Source: Arthrobacter sp. C9C5 (lineage in GTDB: Bacteria; Actinomycetota; Actinomycetes; Actinomycetales; Micrococcaceae). From it: 64,000 nucleotides of DNA. A model generated the notes under the pieces. The model searched no databases. It saw only the letters and a list, made by a program, of their open reading frames with translations, and had not been told where the DNA came from. A program made the translations under genes and the position numbers. The stretch is taken from contig NZ_JABFMX010000001.1 of assembly GCF_013359735.1 (NCBI RefSeq), positions 1 through 64,000 of the forward strand, read 5' to 3'. Shown here piece after piece: positions 1-8,627 of this stretch (positions are counted from its first letter, which is position 1; the number at the start of each line of letters is the position of its first letter).

Positions 1-206
1 CTGTCCCGGGTGCCTGGGGTCCGTCTCCGGTGGTTCTGACGTATCAGTGGAAAGCTGGCGGTGTTGCCATCACCGGGGCGGCCGGCGCGACGTACAAGCC
101 TGTCGCGGCGGATGTCGGCAAGACCCTCACGGTCACTGTGACCGGCGCGAAGGCCGGTTACATCACGGCGGCTAGGACCTCTGCCGCCACAGTCCGCATA
201 GCTTGA
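1..206 (+). CDS. C-terminal end of a secreted/surface protein with Ig-like repeat (5' partial)
   Basis: An open frame enters from the left edge (codon phase starts at base 3) and stops at the TGA at 204-206, giving 67 residues. The peptide carries the pattern TYQWKAGGVAITGA, then TYKPVAADVGKTLTVTVTG and a closing AGY. This is a typical actinobacterial extracellular Ig-like/bacterial beta-sandwich repeat found in tandem at the C-terminus of large cell-wall or secreted proteins. The N-terminus, signal peptide and any catalytic domain lie outside the window, so the overall function cannot be told. Nothing resembling a sorting signal follows the repeat. Confidence 0.7.
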   Translation, partial: VPGAWGPSPVVLTYQWKAGGVAITGAAGATYKPVAADVGKTLTVTVTGAKAGYITAARTSAATVRIA

Positions 207-471
207 TATCTTTGCGCGTTCATCCTAAAGCGGTGAGACGGACGATGACTGCTCGGAGGACAGGGCCGCCGCGGGAGGTGGGCCTACTTTGTCCGGGCGG
301 CGTTCGAAGACCGGCAGCGCCTCGGCATTCTTGGCGACCGACCTCGTCGGCGGGTTTTCTGTAACTGCGTCCATTCCGCTGGCTTGAAGGTGTGACGGGA
401 TCGCCCGGGACGAACGGGCACTACGCACATGTGCGCGGCGCAGGACGCCTCTGGCTAAACCCGCACATGAC
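207..471. other. Intergenic stretch without recognisable gene
   Basis: I find no convincing coding sequence between the surface-protein stop and the hairpin at 472-509. The open frames here have actinobacterial-looking composition but no family resemblance and no good ribosome binding site. The right end is occupied by the terminator listed separately. Confidence 0.5.
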
Positions 472-509
472 AAGGGGACGACGGCGGAACCTCCCGCCGT
501 CGTCCCCTT
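472..509 (-). terminator. Strong hairpin, likely terminator of the binding-protein gene
   Basis: A perfect 16-bp stem (472-487 with 494-509) encloses a 6-nt loop. It lies 18 bases past the minus-strand stop at 528. Neither flank has a strong T run (CTTTAT on the plus side), so it could serve both converging genes. Confidence 0.7.
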
Positions 510-527
510 CTTTATCCCCGCGAGCCT

Positions 528-1505
528 TTATTTCAGGATTGTGCCCGACACGTCCGGCGTCGAGGGCACAATGCCGTACTTGGCCATCAGCTCGCCGAGC
601 TTGCCCAGGACGGGTTCGTTCAGCTTGCCGTCGAAGTCCTCCAGCCGGAGCTTCTTGGCTACGGCCTCCGGCATCTTCATGAACGCAGGCAGCAGTGCCC
701 GGACCTTGTCAGGGTTGCTCTGCGCCAGGGCAAGGGTCTCCGTCATGGCCGCCTTGAAGTCGGCAACCACCTGCGGATTCTGCTGGGCATAGCCGCCGCT
801 GGTGAAGGTGACCATGGTGGGCAGGCCCGGCAGCGCCGCCTGGTTGTTGTACGTCACCAGCTTGTTGCCTTCCGCCAGCAGCTTGGACAGAAACGGTTCC
901 GGAACCCAGACAGCATCCGCATTCCCCTTGGCGAGCTGGGCACCCATGTCCTGGAAAGGCAGTTCGAGGAACTGGACCGCGCCCGGATCGCCGCCCTGCT
1001 TCGACACAGCCTCCTTAATGGTCAGGTCTCCCTGCGCATTGAGGGTGTTGACCGCGACCTTCTTCCCGACGAGGTCCTTGGCCGAGGTAATGCCCGAGTC
1101 CGCCTTGGCGACGACGCCGTTGATGTCATCCCCGGTGGGGAGCGAGTTCGAATACCCGGAGACAATCTTCATGTCCAGGCCTTTGTTCTTGGCCAGGAGC
1201 ACGGACAGCGGGTTCCCCACGGAGAAGTTCATGGTTCCGGTGGAGACGGCGGGAAGCATTGCCGCCCCGCCCTGCCCGCTCTGCAACTCGACCTTGAGCT
1301 TGTGCTTCGCAAAAATCCCCTCGTCGATGCCCAGCTGCACAGCAGCGGACGGCGCAATCGAGATCACACCCACACTGATGTTGCGGACACCATCGCCGCC
1401 GGCGGACGCGGCGTTCGACGCCGACCCGGACGGCGACCCGGCGCCGCATCCGGTGAGCAGCAAGGCCGCGGCAACTCCGACGGCGGCAAATGTGAGTCTC
1501 TTCAT
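528..1505 (-). CDS. ABC transporter substrate-binding lipoprotein, SsuA/NMT1-like
   Basis: 325 residues. A lipoprotein signal peptide ends in the lipobox LLTGC, with the lipidated Cys at about residue 20, so the protein is anchored outside the membrane. The body fits the NMT1/SsuA/TauA periplasmic-binding fold: an early VGVISIAPSAAVQLGIDEG segment, then AKHKLKVELQSGQGG, and TGTMNFSVGNP. These proteins bind nitrate, sulfonates, taurine or pyrimidine precursors; the ligand cannot be read from sequence. AAGGAAG precedes the ATG by a normal distance. No permease or ATPase gene lies nearby, so it is an orphan binding protein in this window. It is divergent from a MarR regulator that probably controls it. 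Confidence 0.85.
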   Translation of the reverse strand: MKRLTFAAVGVAAALLLTGCGAGSPSGSASNAASAGGDGVRNISVGVISIAPSAAVQLGIDEGIFAKHKLKVELQSGQGGAAMLPAVSTGTMNFSVGNPLSVLLAKNKGLDMKIVSGYSNSLPTGDDINGVVAKADSGITSAKDLVGKKVAVNTLNAQGDLTIKEAVSKQGGDPGAVQFLELPFQDMGAQLAKGNADAVWVPEPFLSKLLAEGNKLVTYNNQAALPGLPTMVTFTSGGYAQQNPQVVADFKAAMTETLALAQSNPDKVRALLPAFMKMPEAVAKKLRLEDFDGKLNEPVLGKLGELMAKYGIVPSTPDVSGTILK

Positions 1506-1607
1506 AACAGTCCACTTCCTTGGGGGTAGTTATTGGGCGGTCGGGACACTTGCCGGGCAGACGACCCTGCGGGTAGCCCCGTAGCTACATAAATGACAAC
1601 CCACATA

Positions 1608-1622
1608 ATTGACGTTGTCAAT
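1608..1622. promoter_or_regulatory. Palindromic operator candidate for the MarR regulator
   Basis: ATTGACGTTGTCAAT is a perfect 6-bp inverted repeat with a 3-nt centre, lying between the divergent lipoprotein and marR genes. Read on the minus strand it contains TTGACA, which could be the -35 box of the lipoprotein promoter. Size and symmetry fit MarR-family operators. Binding is inferred. Confidence 0.5.
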
Positions 1623-1719
1623 CATAATTTTCTCAACTATTTTCCGGAGTGCGGGGCCGCCAGCGGTATCGTTGGCGCTGTCAAGCGTTCCAGGCGCCAA
1701 CCAGAAGCTGCGAGGATCT

Positions 1720-2211
1720 GTGGCCGAATCAACCCAGCACGGTGAGGACCCGTGGGAGGGCGCCGCGATTCCGGCCGTCCCCGACCGCTTTCTCGCCAGC
1801 GATTTGGTGGACGAAATTGAATTCCTGGCGGCGCGGGCGAGATCCCTGGGCAGCGCCCACGCCAATGCCGTGCTGGCCCCGCTGGATCTGAAGGTGCGGT
1901 CCTACTCGGTCCTGGCGATGGCCTGCAGCGACACTGGGCCCTCGCAGCGCGAGCTCGCCGATTTCCTGCGCTTGGATCCGAGCCAGATTGTCTCCCTGGT
2001 TGACGCACTGGAACAGCGCGGGCTGGTGTTCCGCGCGCCCGATCCCCGCGACCGGCGGTCCAAGGTCATCCGCCCGACGGCAGCCGGCACGGAGCTGCAT
2101 CAACGTGCGGCGGCGGCCGTCCGGGTGGCCGAAGAGACGTCCTTGGCGTCCCTCGACGGTCCGGAACGGGATCAGCTCCGCGTCCTGCTGCGAAAGATCG
2201 CGTTCAGCTGA
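1720..2211 (+). CDS. MarR-family transcriptional regulator
   Basis: From the GTG at 1720 the product is 163 residues, the usual MarR length. A winged helix-turn-helix spans about residues 75-120: helix QRELADFLRLDP, recognition helix SQIVSLVDALEQRG, then the wing with the signature DPRDRRSK. An in-frame TTG at 1609 would add 37 residues, but it lies inside the palindrome at 1608-1622 and adds atypical sequence, so I prefer 1720, which is preceded by CGAGGA. MarR proteins are dimeric repressors released by small ligands. The divergent layout suggests it controls itself and the binding lipoprotein. Confidence 0.85.
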   Translation: MAESTQHGEDPWEGAAIPAVPDRFLASDLVDEIEFLAARARSLGSAHANAVLAPLDLKVRSYSVLAMACSDTGPSQRELADFLRLDPSQIVSLVDALEQRGLVFRAPDPRDRRSKVIRPTAAGTELHQRAAAAVRVAEETSLASLDGPERDQLRVLLRKIAFS

Positions 2212-2237
2212 GTTTCGTGCTGCGTAGTGGCCGTGGA

Positions 2238-3026
2238 CTAGGCGGAGAGCACGTCCAGCTCGACGCCGGAGAGCACCTTTGCCGGGTGCGGGCCGCGGGC
2301 CGTCAGCGCCGCGGTCCAGACCTCGGGCCACGGGCCCTGGGTGCCGGTCAGGATGATGTTGCCGGGGTGCCGGCCGGCGAACATGCCGGTCTCTGCGAAC
2401 GCGGCCACATCGGCCATCGCCCGGCGCAGCGCGGCGACCTGGCTGCGGACCAGGGTCAGGCCCGGCTCGTCGCCGACATTGACGATCAGTACGCCCCGCG
2501 GGGTCAGCCTGGCCGCGGCTTCCAAGTAGAACCCGGTGCTGGCAATGTGCTCGGGCGCCTCCGGACCGGAAAAGATGTCCAGGATCACGACGTCGAAGCG
2601 CAGTTCCGCGGGCAGCGTGGCCAGGGATTCGCGGGCGTCGCCGATGACGGTGTGCAGCTCGGTCCCCGCGGGCATCGGCAGCTGCTGCAGCACGAAGTCC
2701 AGCAGTTCCCGCTCCAGCTCCACGGCGTACTGCACGGAACCCGGACGGGTCGCCTGGATATAGCGCGCCAGCGTCAGCGCCCCGGCGCCCAGATGGAGGG
2801 CGCTGATGGGTTCGCCCCACGGCGCCGCGAGATCCACCACGTGGCCGATCCGGCGCAGATACTCGTAGAAAATGTCGCTGGGGTCGGCCAGGTTGACGTG
2901 GGACTGTTCGGCCCCGCCGATGCTCAGCACGAACCCGCCCTCGGTGAACTCGTCGGGCTCGATCACGGCGTGCTGGCCGGTGGTCCGCAGGAACCGCGTG
3001 GCCGCCGGGGTGCCCTCCGTGCTCAC
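2238..3026 (-). CDS. Spermidine synthase-like methyltransferase-fold protein
   Basis: 262 residues from the GTG at 3026, which overlaps the stop of the upstream aminotransferase by four bases (GTGA) and so is translationally coupled. The Rossmann core shows LHLGAGALTLARY (about 77-89), an acidic strand end VELE (102-105), GDAR (129-132) and DVVILDIFSG (145-154). These match spermidine synthase-related proteins that bind S-adenosyl compounds. In actinobacteria such short stand-alone members are often annotated spermidine synthase, but polyamine transfer is unproven. A longer in-frame extension upstream overlaps the aminotransferase gene and lacks family similarity. Confidence 0.75.
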   Translation of the reverse strand: MSTEGTPAATRFLRTTGQHAVIEPDEFTEGGFVLSIGGAEQSHVNLADPSDIFYEYLRRIGHVVDLAAPWGEPISALHLGAGALTLARYIQATRPGSVQYAVELERELLDFVLQQLPMPAGTELHTVIGDARESLATLPAELRFDVVILDIFSGPEAPEHIASTGFYLEAAARLTPRGVLIVNVGDEPGLTLVRSQVAALRRAMADVAAFAETGMFAGRHPGNIILTGTQGPWPEVWTAALTARGPHPAKVLSGVELDVLSA

Positions 3027-4231
3027 AGTACGTACCGGAGGGTGGCGAGCCGTTCGGCGGCTTCCTCCAGGACGTGGGTCCGCTTGCAGAACGCGAAGCG
3101 GAGCAGGCTGCGGGTCCGCTCTGCGCCCTCGGGGTGACAGAAGACCGGAACCGGGATGGCGGCAACGCCCACCAGTTCCGGCAGCCGGCGGGCCAGGTCT
3201 ACCGAATCGGAAATCCCTAGCGGGGCGGTGTCCACGTTCACGAAGTAGGTACCCTGCGGGGTGAAGACCTCCAGTCCCGCCGCACGCAGGCCTTCGCTCA
3301 GGATGTCCCGCTTGAGCCGCAGGGTGTCGGCGATGCCGGCGTAGAACTCGTCCGGCAAGCCCAGGCCCACCGCAATGGCGCTCTGGAACGGGGTCCCGGA
3401 ACTGTAGCTCAGGAACTGCTTGACCGTCCGGGCCGCGGCAACGAGGTGTTCGGGGCCGCTGAGCCAGCCGATCTTCCAACCGGTGAAGGAGAAGGTCTTT
3501 CCGGCGGACGAAATGGTCAAGGTGCGGTCGGCCGCGCCGGGCAGTGTGGCGATCGGCAGGTGCGCGACGTCGAAGGTGAGGTGCTCGTAGACCTCATCCG
3601 TGATGATGACGGCGTCGTGCTTAATGGCGAGCTCGACGACGCGTTCCAGCGCTTCGCGGGGGAATACCGCGCCGGTGGGGTTGTGCGGGTTGTTGACCAG
3701 CACCACCTTGGTGCGGTCGCTGAAGGCCGCGGCCAGCGCATCGAGGTGGGGCATGAAATCGGGAGCCAGCAGCGGGGCGGTGACGTGCGTGGCGCCGGAC
3801 AGCCCGATGATGGCGCCGTAGGAGTCGTAGAACGGCTCGAAGGTGAGGACCTCGTCGCCGGGCCCAACCAGGGCGAGTAGTGCGGCGGCGATGGCCTCCG
3901 TGGCGCCGGTGGTGACGATGATTTCCGTCTGCGGATCCGGGGTCAGCCCATAGAACCGTTCCTGGTGCAGGGAGATGGCCTCGCGCAGCTCAAGGATGCC
4001 CTTGCCGGGGGCGTACTGGTTGGCGCCCGCGGCGATCGCGGCCTGGGCTGCGTCCTTGATCTCCGCCGGGCCGTCCTCGTCCGGGAAGCCCTGGCCGAGG
4101 TTGATGGCACCGGTCCTGAGCGCCAGCGTGGTCATCTCCTCGAAGATGGTGACGCCCAGGTCCCCGCCGGGGGAGAGCAGGTTGGCGCCGCTAGCCGCAC
4201 GCTGCCAGGGGGCCAGCGGCTGTCCGCTCAC
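3023..4231 (-). CDS. PLP-dependent class I/II aminotransferase (DapC/KAT-like)
   Basis: 402 residues. Fold type I aminotransferase features are all present: NLGQGFPDEDGP near residue 44, NPHNPTG (181-187), DEVYEHL (212-218) and the Schiff-base lysine in SSAGKTFSFTGWKIGW (Lys245). This subgroup includes kynurenine aminotransferases, methionine aminotransferase YbdL and the actinobacterial DapC candidate for N-succinyldiaminopimelate transamination; substrate is uncertain. The ATG overlaps the SDR stop by four bases (ATGA), and its own stop overlaps the next gene, so three genes are coupled. Confidence 0.88.
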   Translation of the reverse strand: MSGQPLAPWQRAASGANLLSPGGDLGVTIFEEMTTLALRTGAINLGQGFPDEDGPAEIKDAAQAAIAAGANQYAPGKGILELREAISLHQERFYGLTPDPQTEIIVTTGATEAIAAALLALVGPGDEVLTFEPFYDSYGAIIGLSGATHVTAPLLAPDFMPHLDALAAAFSDRTKVVLVNNPHNPTGAVFPREALERVVELAIKHDAVIITDEVYEHLTFDVAHLPIATLPGAADRTLTISSAGKTFSFTGWKIGWLSGPEHLVAAARTVKQFLSYSSGTPFQSAIAVGLGLPDEFYAGIADTLRLKRDILSEGLRAAGLEVFTPQGTYFVNVDTAPLGISDSVDLARRLPELVGVAAIPVPVFCHPEGAERTRSLLRFAFCKRTHVLEEAAERLATLRYVL

Positions 4232-5154
4232 CGGGTCCCCGCCTGGCTGGGGCTTTCATCGGCACCGTCGCCAACGCCGTTGGAGGCACTGCCCGTGCGG
4301 CCGGTGAACTTGTCCATGGTGGTGTAAATGCCGAAGATCTTCCCGCCGACGAAGTCCCAGGCCCGGACCGGCAGCAGCCCGCGAAGCACCTTGCCGAGCT
4401 GCGCCGTCGCCGGGGCGATCAGCTGCGGCTGACCGGCCACGGTGGCCCGCCAGGCGCGGTTGACGGCGTCGTCCGGGGTCATCAGCGGGGTGAAGAGCGG
4501 GCCCCGGGCACCGGTGAACATGCCGGTGGAGATGTAGCTGGGGCAGAACGTGGTCACCTTGAGGTGGCCATAGCCCTGCTGTTCGAGCTCCAGCCGCAGC
4601 GAGTCGCTCCAGCCGATGACCGCCCACTTGGACGCGGCGTAGACGCTCATCCGCGGATTGGACACGGTGCCCGCGGCGGAGGCGATGTTCAGGATCCGGC
4701 GCGGCCGGCCGACGTCGGCCATCATGGCCGGCAGGAAGGCGTGGGTGACATACATCGGGGCGAGCGCATTGATGTCCATGGTCAGGGCGATGTCCCGGGC
4801 CGGCTCGTGGTCCCAGAACAGGGCACCGCGCACGATCCCGGCGTTGTTGACCAGCAGGGTGAGCGGGCCTTCGGACTTCGCCTCCGCGGCGGCCTCCGCG
4901 ATCGCCTCCCGGCTGGCCAGGTCGACCCGGCGGACGACGGCGCGCGCGCCGAGCGCCGTGACCTCATCGGCGGTCCGGGCAAGGCCGTCGGCGTCGACGT
5001 CCCAGAGAATGACGACGGCGGCTCCCTCCCGGGCCGCGCGAAGGGCGTAAAGCCGCCCCATGCCCATGGCGGCTCCGGTCACGAGGACGACCCCGCCGGC
5101 AACCGTGAACGGCGCGGACGTGGGCTCGGCAGTGGAACTCTTAGATGCTGACAT
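4228..5154 (-). CDS. Short-chain dehydrogenase/reductase
   Basis: 308 residues, classical SDR with a C-terminal extension. The dinucleotide site TGAAMGMG is at 26-33, NNAG at 103-106, and the catalytic pair YAASK has Tyr172 and Lys176 with an upstream serine in NIASAAG. The C-terminal part (GKVLRGLLPVRAWDFVGGKIF) resembles membrane-associating SDRs of the acyl/sterol type. It is the first gene of the coupled minus-strand trio. It is divergent from coaD with about 48 bases between the starts. Substrate is unknown. Confidence 0.87.
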   Translation of the reverse strand: MSASKSSTAEPTSAPFTVAGGVVLVTGAAMGMGRLYALRAAREGAAVVILWDVDADGLARTADEVTALGARAVVRRVDLASREAIAEAAAEAKSEGPLTLLVNNAGIVRGALFWDHEPARDIALTMDINALAPMYVTHAFLPAMMADVGRPRRILNIASAAGTVSNPRMSVYAASKWAVIGWSDSLRLELEQQGYGHLKVTTFCPSYISTGMFTGARGPLFTPLMTPDDAVNRAWRATVAGQPQLIAPATAQLGKVLRGLLPVRAWDFVGGKIFGIYTTMDKFTGRTGSASNGVGDGADESPSQAGTR

Positions 5155-5202
5155 GCCGCCATGCTATCCCGGCCCGCAAGGCCCATGCGGTAGGTTCGGA
5201 GG

Positions 5203-5703
5203 ATGAGACGCGCCGTATGCCCTGGCTCCTTTGACCCTATCCATAACGGCCACCTGGAAGTCATAGCCCGGGCGGCCAGCCTCTTCGACGAGGTCATCGT
5301 GGCAGTATCGACCAACTACGCCAAGAAATACCGTTTCGGGCTCGAGGAACGGCTGGACATGGCCCGGGAAACCCTGGCCTCGCTGCGGGGGATCGTGGTG
5401 GAACCCGTGGGGGAGGGGCTGCTCGCCGAGTACTGCCGGCAGCGCGGAGCCAACGCGATCGTGAAGGGCCTGCGATCGTCCTCGGACTTCGACTACGAGC
5501 TGCCGATGGCCACCATGAACCGGCAGCTGACCGGCGTGGAGACCGTGTTCATTCCGGCCGAGGGCCACTACCTGCACCTGTCCTCCACGCTGATCAAGGA
5601 AGTCTTCACCCTCGGCGGCGACGTCGCGGACTTCGTGCCGAAGTCAGTGCTGAAACGGCTGGGCTCCGGCGAGCCGGTCCAGGATGCGCCCCGCAGAGGG
5701 TAA
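5203..5703 (+). CDS. coaD: Phosphopantetheine adenylyltransferase
   Basis: 166 residues, standard length. Transfers AMP from ATP to 4'-phosphopantetheine, the fourth step of coenzyme A synthesis. The nucleotidyltransferase signature PGSFDPIHNGH is at residues 7-17, with His14 and His17 in the T/HxGH-type motif, and SSTLIKEVFTLGGDV supplies the second nucleotide-binding motif. GGAGG directly precedes the ATG. It begins a plus-strand stretch of housekeeping genes. Confidence 0.96.
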   Translation: MRRAVCPGSFDPIHNGHLEVIARAASLFDEVIVAVSTNYAKKYRFGLEERLDMARETLASLRGIVVEPVGEGLLAEYCRQRGANAIVKGLRSSSDFDYELPMATMNRQLTGVETVFIPAEGHYLHLSSTLIKEVFTLGGDVADFVPKSVLKRLGSGEPVQDAPRRG

Positions 5704-5789
5704 GCTTGATCGGTACTCGGCGGCCTGCTGCCGGTTGCGCGGCCTAACCGGGCCGGTGTGCGGTGCTGAACCGCGCGCTGCCGGCCGGT

Positions 5790-5819
5790 TTGAGTCCGTC
5801 CGGAAGATCAGGCTAAGAT
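5790..5819 (+). promoter_or_regulatory. Promoter candidate for yceD-rpmF-rnc-mutM
   Basis: TTGAGT (5790-5795) and TAAGAT (5814-5819) are separated by 18 bases, a sigma-70-type arrangement just upstream of the YceD-family gene. It lies in the 149-base gap after coaD. Confidence 0.5.
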
Positions 5820-5852
5820 GGTACGTCGGTCATATGTTCAACAGGAGTTCTC

Positions 5853-6401
5853 ATTAAACGAGATGCTAGTTCGCCCCTGGCGTTCGACGTCAAGGACCTC
5901 GGACGCAGTCCGGGAAGCATGCGGACACTGACGGAACATGTACCCGCACCAAGTGACCTTGGTGTGGCGCTCATTGGTGTGCAGGAAGGCTCGGATGTCG
6001 AGCTGGATCTGCGGCTGGAGGCCGTACACGAAGGAATTCTGGTATCGGGCACCGCGAACGTCGAAGTAACCGGCGAATGCGGTCGATGCCTGGATCCCCT
6101 TGCGTATGACCTTGAGGTCAATGTGCAAGAACTTTTCTTCTACGGGGATGCTGAATTCCCGGACGAAGAAGACGAACAAGAGCAACGTCGAGTCGAGCAC
6201 GATCTGATCGATCTTGAGCCGGTGTTGCGGGACGCAGTTGTCACTATGCTGCCGTTCCAGCCGGTGTGCCGGGAAGACTGCCAGGGCCTTTGCTCCGAAT
6301 GCGGAGTTCGCCTGGAAGACGAGCCGGGGCACCACCACGAGGTCGTAGATCCTCGCTGGGCTGCCCTAGCTGATCTGGCTAAGCCTGACCGGCAAAACTG
6401 A
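5853..6401 (+). CDS. yceD: YceD/DUF177 family protein, probable AUU start
   Basis: The C-terminal body is DUF177: a GECGRC motif, a long acidic loop (DEEDEQEQ) and a cysteine cluster CREDCQGLCSECG that likely binds zinc. The gene sits before rpmF, as in most bacteria. The first ATG (5919) begins at MRTLTEHVP, but the family's conserved N-terminal block (here SPLAFDVKDLGRSPGSM) is encoded in frame upstream. Back to the in-frame TAA at 5814 there is no ATG, GTG or TTG. An AGGAG at 5843-5847 lies five bases before the in-frame ATT at 5853, giving 182 residues. If AUU is not used, the CDS is 5919-6401 (160 residues). Confidence 0.85.
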   Translation: MKRDASSPLAFDVKDLGRSPGSMRTLTEHVPAPSDLGVALIGVQEGSDVELDLRLEAVHEGILVSGTANVEVTGECGRCLDPLAYDLEVNVQELFFYGDAEFPDEEDEQEQRRVEHDLIDLEPVLRDAVVTMLPFQPVCREDCQGLCSECGVRLEDEPGHHHEVVDPRWAALADLAKPDRQN

Positions 6402-6437
6402 TTTGTAAGTGTTGGACTAGAGAGAAATGAGTTAGCC

Positions 6438-6641
6438 GTGGCTGTCCCGAAGCGGAAAATGTCTCGCTCGAATACCCGCGCCCGCCGCTCCCAGTGGAAG
6501 GCAACCGCCCCCCACCTGGTGAAGACCGTGGAAAACGGACAGGTTGTTTACAGCCTGCCGCACCAGGCAAAGGTCGTTACCGACTCGGCTGGCACCGCGC
6601 TGTTCCTTGAGTACAAGGGCCGCAAGGTCGCAGACGTCTAA
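6438..6641 (+). CDS. rpmF: 50S ribosomal protein L32
   Basis: 67 residues from GTG 6438: [20 protein letters not shown] is the classic L32 N-terminus. This is the form lacking the CxxC zinc cysteines. It lies 36 bases after the YceD gene and 21 before rnc in the usual yceD-rpmF-rnc order. Confidence 0.96.
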   Translation: MAVPKRKMSRSNTRARRSQWKATAPHLVKTVENGQVVYSLPHQAKVVTDSAGTALFLEYKGRKVADV

Positions 6642-6662
6642 TCCGCCAACAGGCTGACCAAG

Positions 6663-7442
6663 ATGTCTTCAACTGAAGAGCTTCTGAAGCGTCTCGGTGT
6701 CTCTATTGACGCCGGGACGCTTCGTCTTGCTCTGACACACCGTTCCTACGCCTACGAAAACGGCGGCATCCCCACCAACGAACGGCTCGAGTTCCTCGGC
6801 GACTCCATCCTGGGCTTCTCCGTCACCGACGCGCTGTACCGCGACAACCCCGAGCTGCCAGAAGGGGACCTGGCCAAGCGCCGCTCCGCCGTCGTCAGCA
6901 CCCGGGCGCTGGCCGGCATCGGCCGCAGCATCGGGCTGGGCGAGTACATCTACCTCGGCCAGGGCGAGAAGCTCACCGAGGGCAAGAACAAGGCCTCCAT
7001 CCTGGCGGACACCATGGAGGCGCTTATTGGCGCCACCTACCTGTCCAACGACCTGGAGACCGCGCGGCAGCTCGTCATGCGGCTGGTCGGCCCGCTGCTC
7101 CAGGACGCGGGTGCGCTGGGCGCCGGCACCGACTGGAAAACCAGCATCCAGGAGCTCGCGGCCAGCCGGCAGCTCGGCACGATCAATTATGCCGTGGAGG
7201 GCTCCGGCCCGGACCATGCGCGGACCTTCGAAGCCGTGCTGCGGATCGGCGGCAACGACTACGGCACCGGCTCGGGAAATTCCAAGAAGGAAGCCGAACA
7301 GGAAGCAGCCGCCGACGCCTGGCGCCGGCTTTCCGCGCCCGCTCCCGCCCGGTCCCCGGACGCCGCTCAGGCCGCCTCTTCGGACGCGCCGGCCGACGCA
7401 CCGGCCGACGCCGCGCCGTTCAAGACCCAGACCGGCAGCTAG
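6663..7442 (+). CDS. rnc: Ribonuclease III
   Basis: 259 residues. Double-strand-specific endonuclease for rRNA precursors and structured RNAs. The catalytic signature [13 protein letters not shown] lies near residues 38-50, and the second acidic motif [12 protein letters not shown] near 116-127 completes the metal site. A double-stranded RNA-binding domain follows (about 155-225), ending in [16 protein letters not shown]. The final 30 residues are a low-complexity Ala/Pro/Asp tail beyond the usual family end. It is followed by mutM after eight bases. Confidence 0.95.
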   Translation: MSSTEELLKRLGVSIDAGTLRLALTHRSYAYENGGIPTNERLEFLGDSILGFSVTDALYRDNPELPEGDLAKRRSAVVSTRALAGIGRSIGLGEYIYLGQGEKLTEGKNKASILADTMEALIGATYLSNDLETARQLVMRLVGPLLQDAGALGAGTDWKTSIQELAASRQLGTINYAVEGSGPDHARTFEAVLRIGGNDYGTGSGNSKKEAEQEAAADAWRRLSAPAPARSPDAAQAASSDAPADAPADAAPFKTQTGS

Positions 7443-7450
7443 GCGCCTCC

Positions 7451-8416
7451 TTGCCTGAACTGCCCGAGGTCGAAGTGGTCCGGCGCGGCCTGGTGAACTG
7501 GGTGCGCGGCCGGACCATCACCGCCGTAGAGGTGCTGGATCCGCGCTCCATCCGCCGGCACGCGCTTGGCGTCGAGGACTTCGCCGGAAACCTCGAAGGT
7601 GCCCGGGTGCTCGACATCGTCCGCCGCGGAAAGTTCCTGTGGCTGCCGCTGGCGGACACCCCCGCGGGTGCCAGCAGCGCGGCTCCGGAGCCGGCCCCAG
7701 CCGTCGCGCTGATGGCCCACCTGGGCATGTCCGGCCAGCTCCTGATGCAGGACGGTGCCGTCGCAGACGAGAAGCACCTAAAGATCCGGCTGCGGCTCAG
7801 TGCCGCCGCGGGCATGCCCGACCAGCTGCGCTTCGTGGACCAGCGCATCTTCGGCGGGCTGTTCCTCACCGCGCTGATCCCCACGCCCGACGGCGGTCCC
7901 GGCGGCCTCGCGGAGACGCCGTTGCCGCTGATCGCCGAGGAAGCCGCGCACATTGCCCGGGACCCGTTGGACCCGCACTTTTCCTTCGACGTCTTCTACC
8001 GGCGGCTCCGGGCGCGCAAGACCGGCCTCAAGCGGGCGCTCCTGGACCAGGCGCTGGTTTCCGGGATCGGCAACATCTACGCGGACGAGGCGCTCTGGCT
8101 GGCCAAACTTCACTATGCCCGGCCCACGGACACCCTCCGCCGGTCCGAGGCGCTGCGGGTGCTCGACGCGGCCCGGCAGGTCATGACGGACGCCCTCGCT
8201 GCCGGGGGGACCAGCTTCGATTCCCTCTACGTCAACGTCAACGGCGCGTCCGGCTACTTCGAGCGGTCCCTGAACGCCTACGGCCGCGAGGGCCAGGAAT
8301 GCCGGCGCTGCGCGGAAGCGGGCATCGTGAGCCTGATGAAGCGCGAACAGTTCATGAACCGCTCCTCCTACACCTGTCCGGTCTGCCAGCCGCGGCCGCG
8401 TAACGGGCGCTGGTAG
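7451..8416 (+). CDS. mutM: Formamidopyrimidine-DNA glycosylase
   Basis: 321 residues, starting at TTG because the mature N-terminus must be [13 protein letters not shown]: Pro2 is the Schiff-base nucleophile and Glu3 the acid. [10 protein letters not shown] contains the conserved lysine. The helix-two-turn-helix follows [24 protein letters not shown]-terminal zinc finger is complete (CRRC and CPVC). The enzyme removes 8-oxoguanine and cleaves the abasic site. It is longer than the usual 270-290 residues because of inserts around residues 77-85 and 135-150. Confidence 0.95.
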   Translation: MPELPEVEVVRRGLVNWVRGRTITAVEVLDPRSIRRHALGVEDFAGNLEGARVLDIVRRGKFLWLPLADTPAGASSAAPEPAPAVALMAHLGMSGQLLMQDGAVADEKHLKIRLRLSAAAGMPDQLRFVDQRIFGGLFLTALIPTPDGGPGGLAETPLPLIAEEAAHIARDPLDPHFSFDVFYRRLRARKTGLKRALLDQALVSGIGNIYADEALWLAKLHYARPTDTLRRSEALRVLDAARQVMTDALAAGGTSFDSLYVNVNGASGYFERSLNAYGREGQECRRCAEAGIVSLMKREQFMNRSSYTCPVCQPRPRNGRW

Positions 8417-8460
8417 CCGGACGCCCGCGAATCAGGGCGCCGCGCTCCTGCCTAACCCAC

Positions 8461-8520
8461 GTCGAGTGCTCCATAACTGCCGTTATGAGGCCTCGAAAGG
8501 GCCGTTATGGAGCAACCGAC
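8461..8520. repeat. Long intergenic palindrome, family copy 1
   Basis: Arms 8461-8480 and 8501-8520 are inverted repeats with three mismatches around a 20-base centre. The centre matches the copies at 13.6 and 15.5 kb in the pattern GCCGTT-T-AG-CCTC--AA-GGCC--TA--G. It lies between mutM and smc. Confidence 0.7.
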
Positions 8521-8627
8521 GCTGGAACATGGCACCGAGACCCCAAATCCGCTGAATATGTTGTGGTGCCAGTAGATTTAGGGCAGGAAACACCCCCGCT
8601 TCCGCCACACAGGAGACCCGAAACACC

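Noticed and set aside
225..473. 82-codon minus-strand frame
   Set aside because: No ribosome binding site, low complexity, overlaps the terminator.
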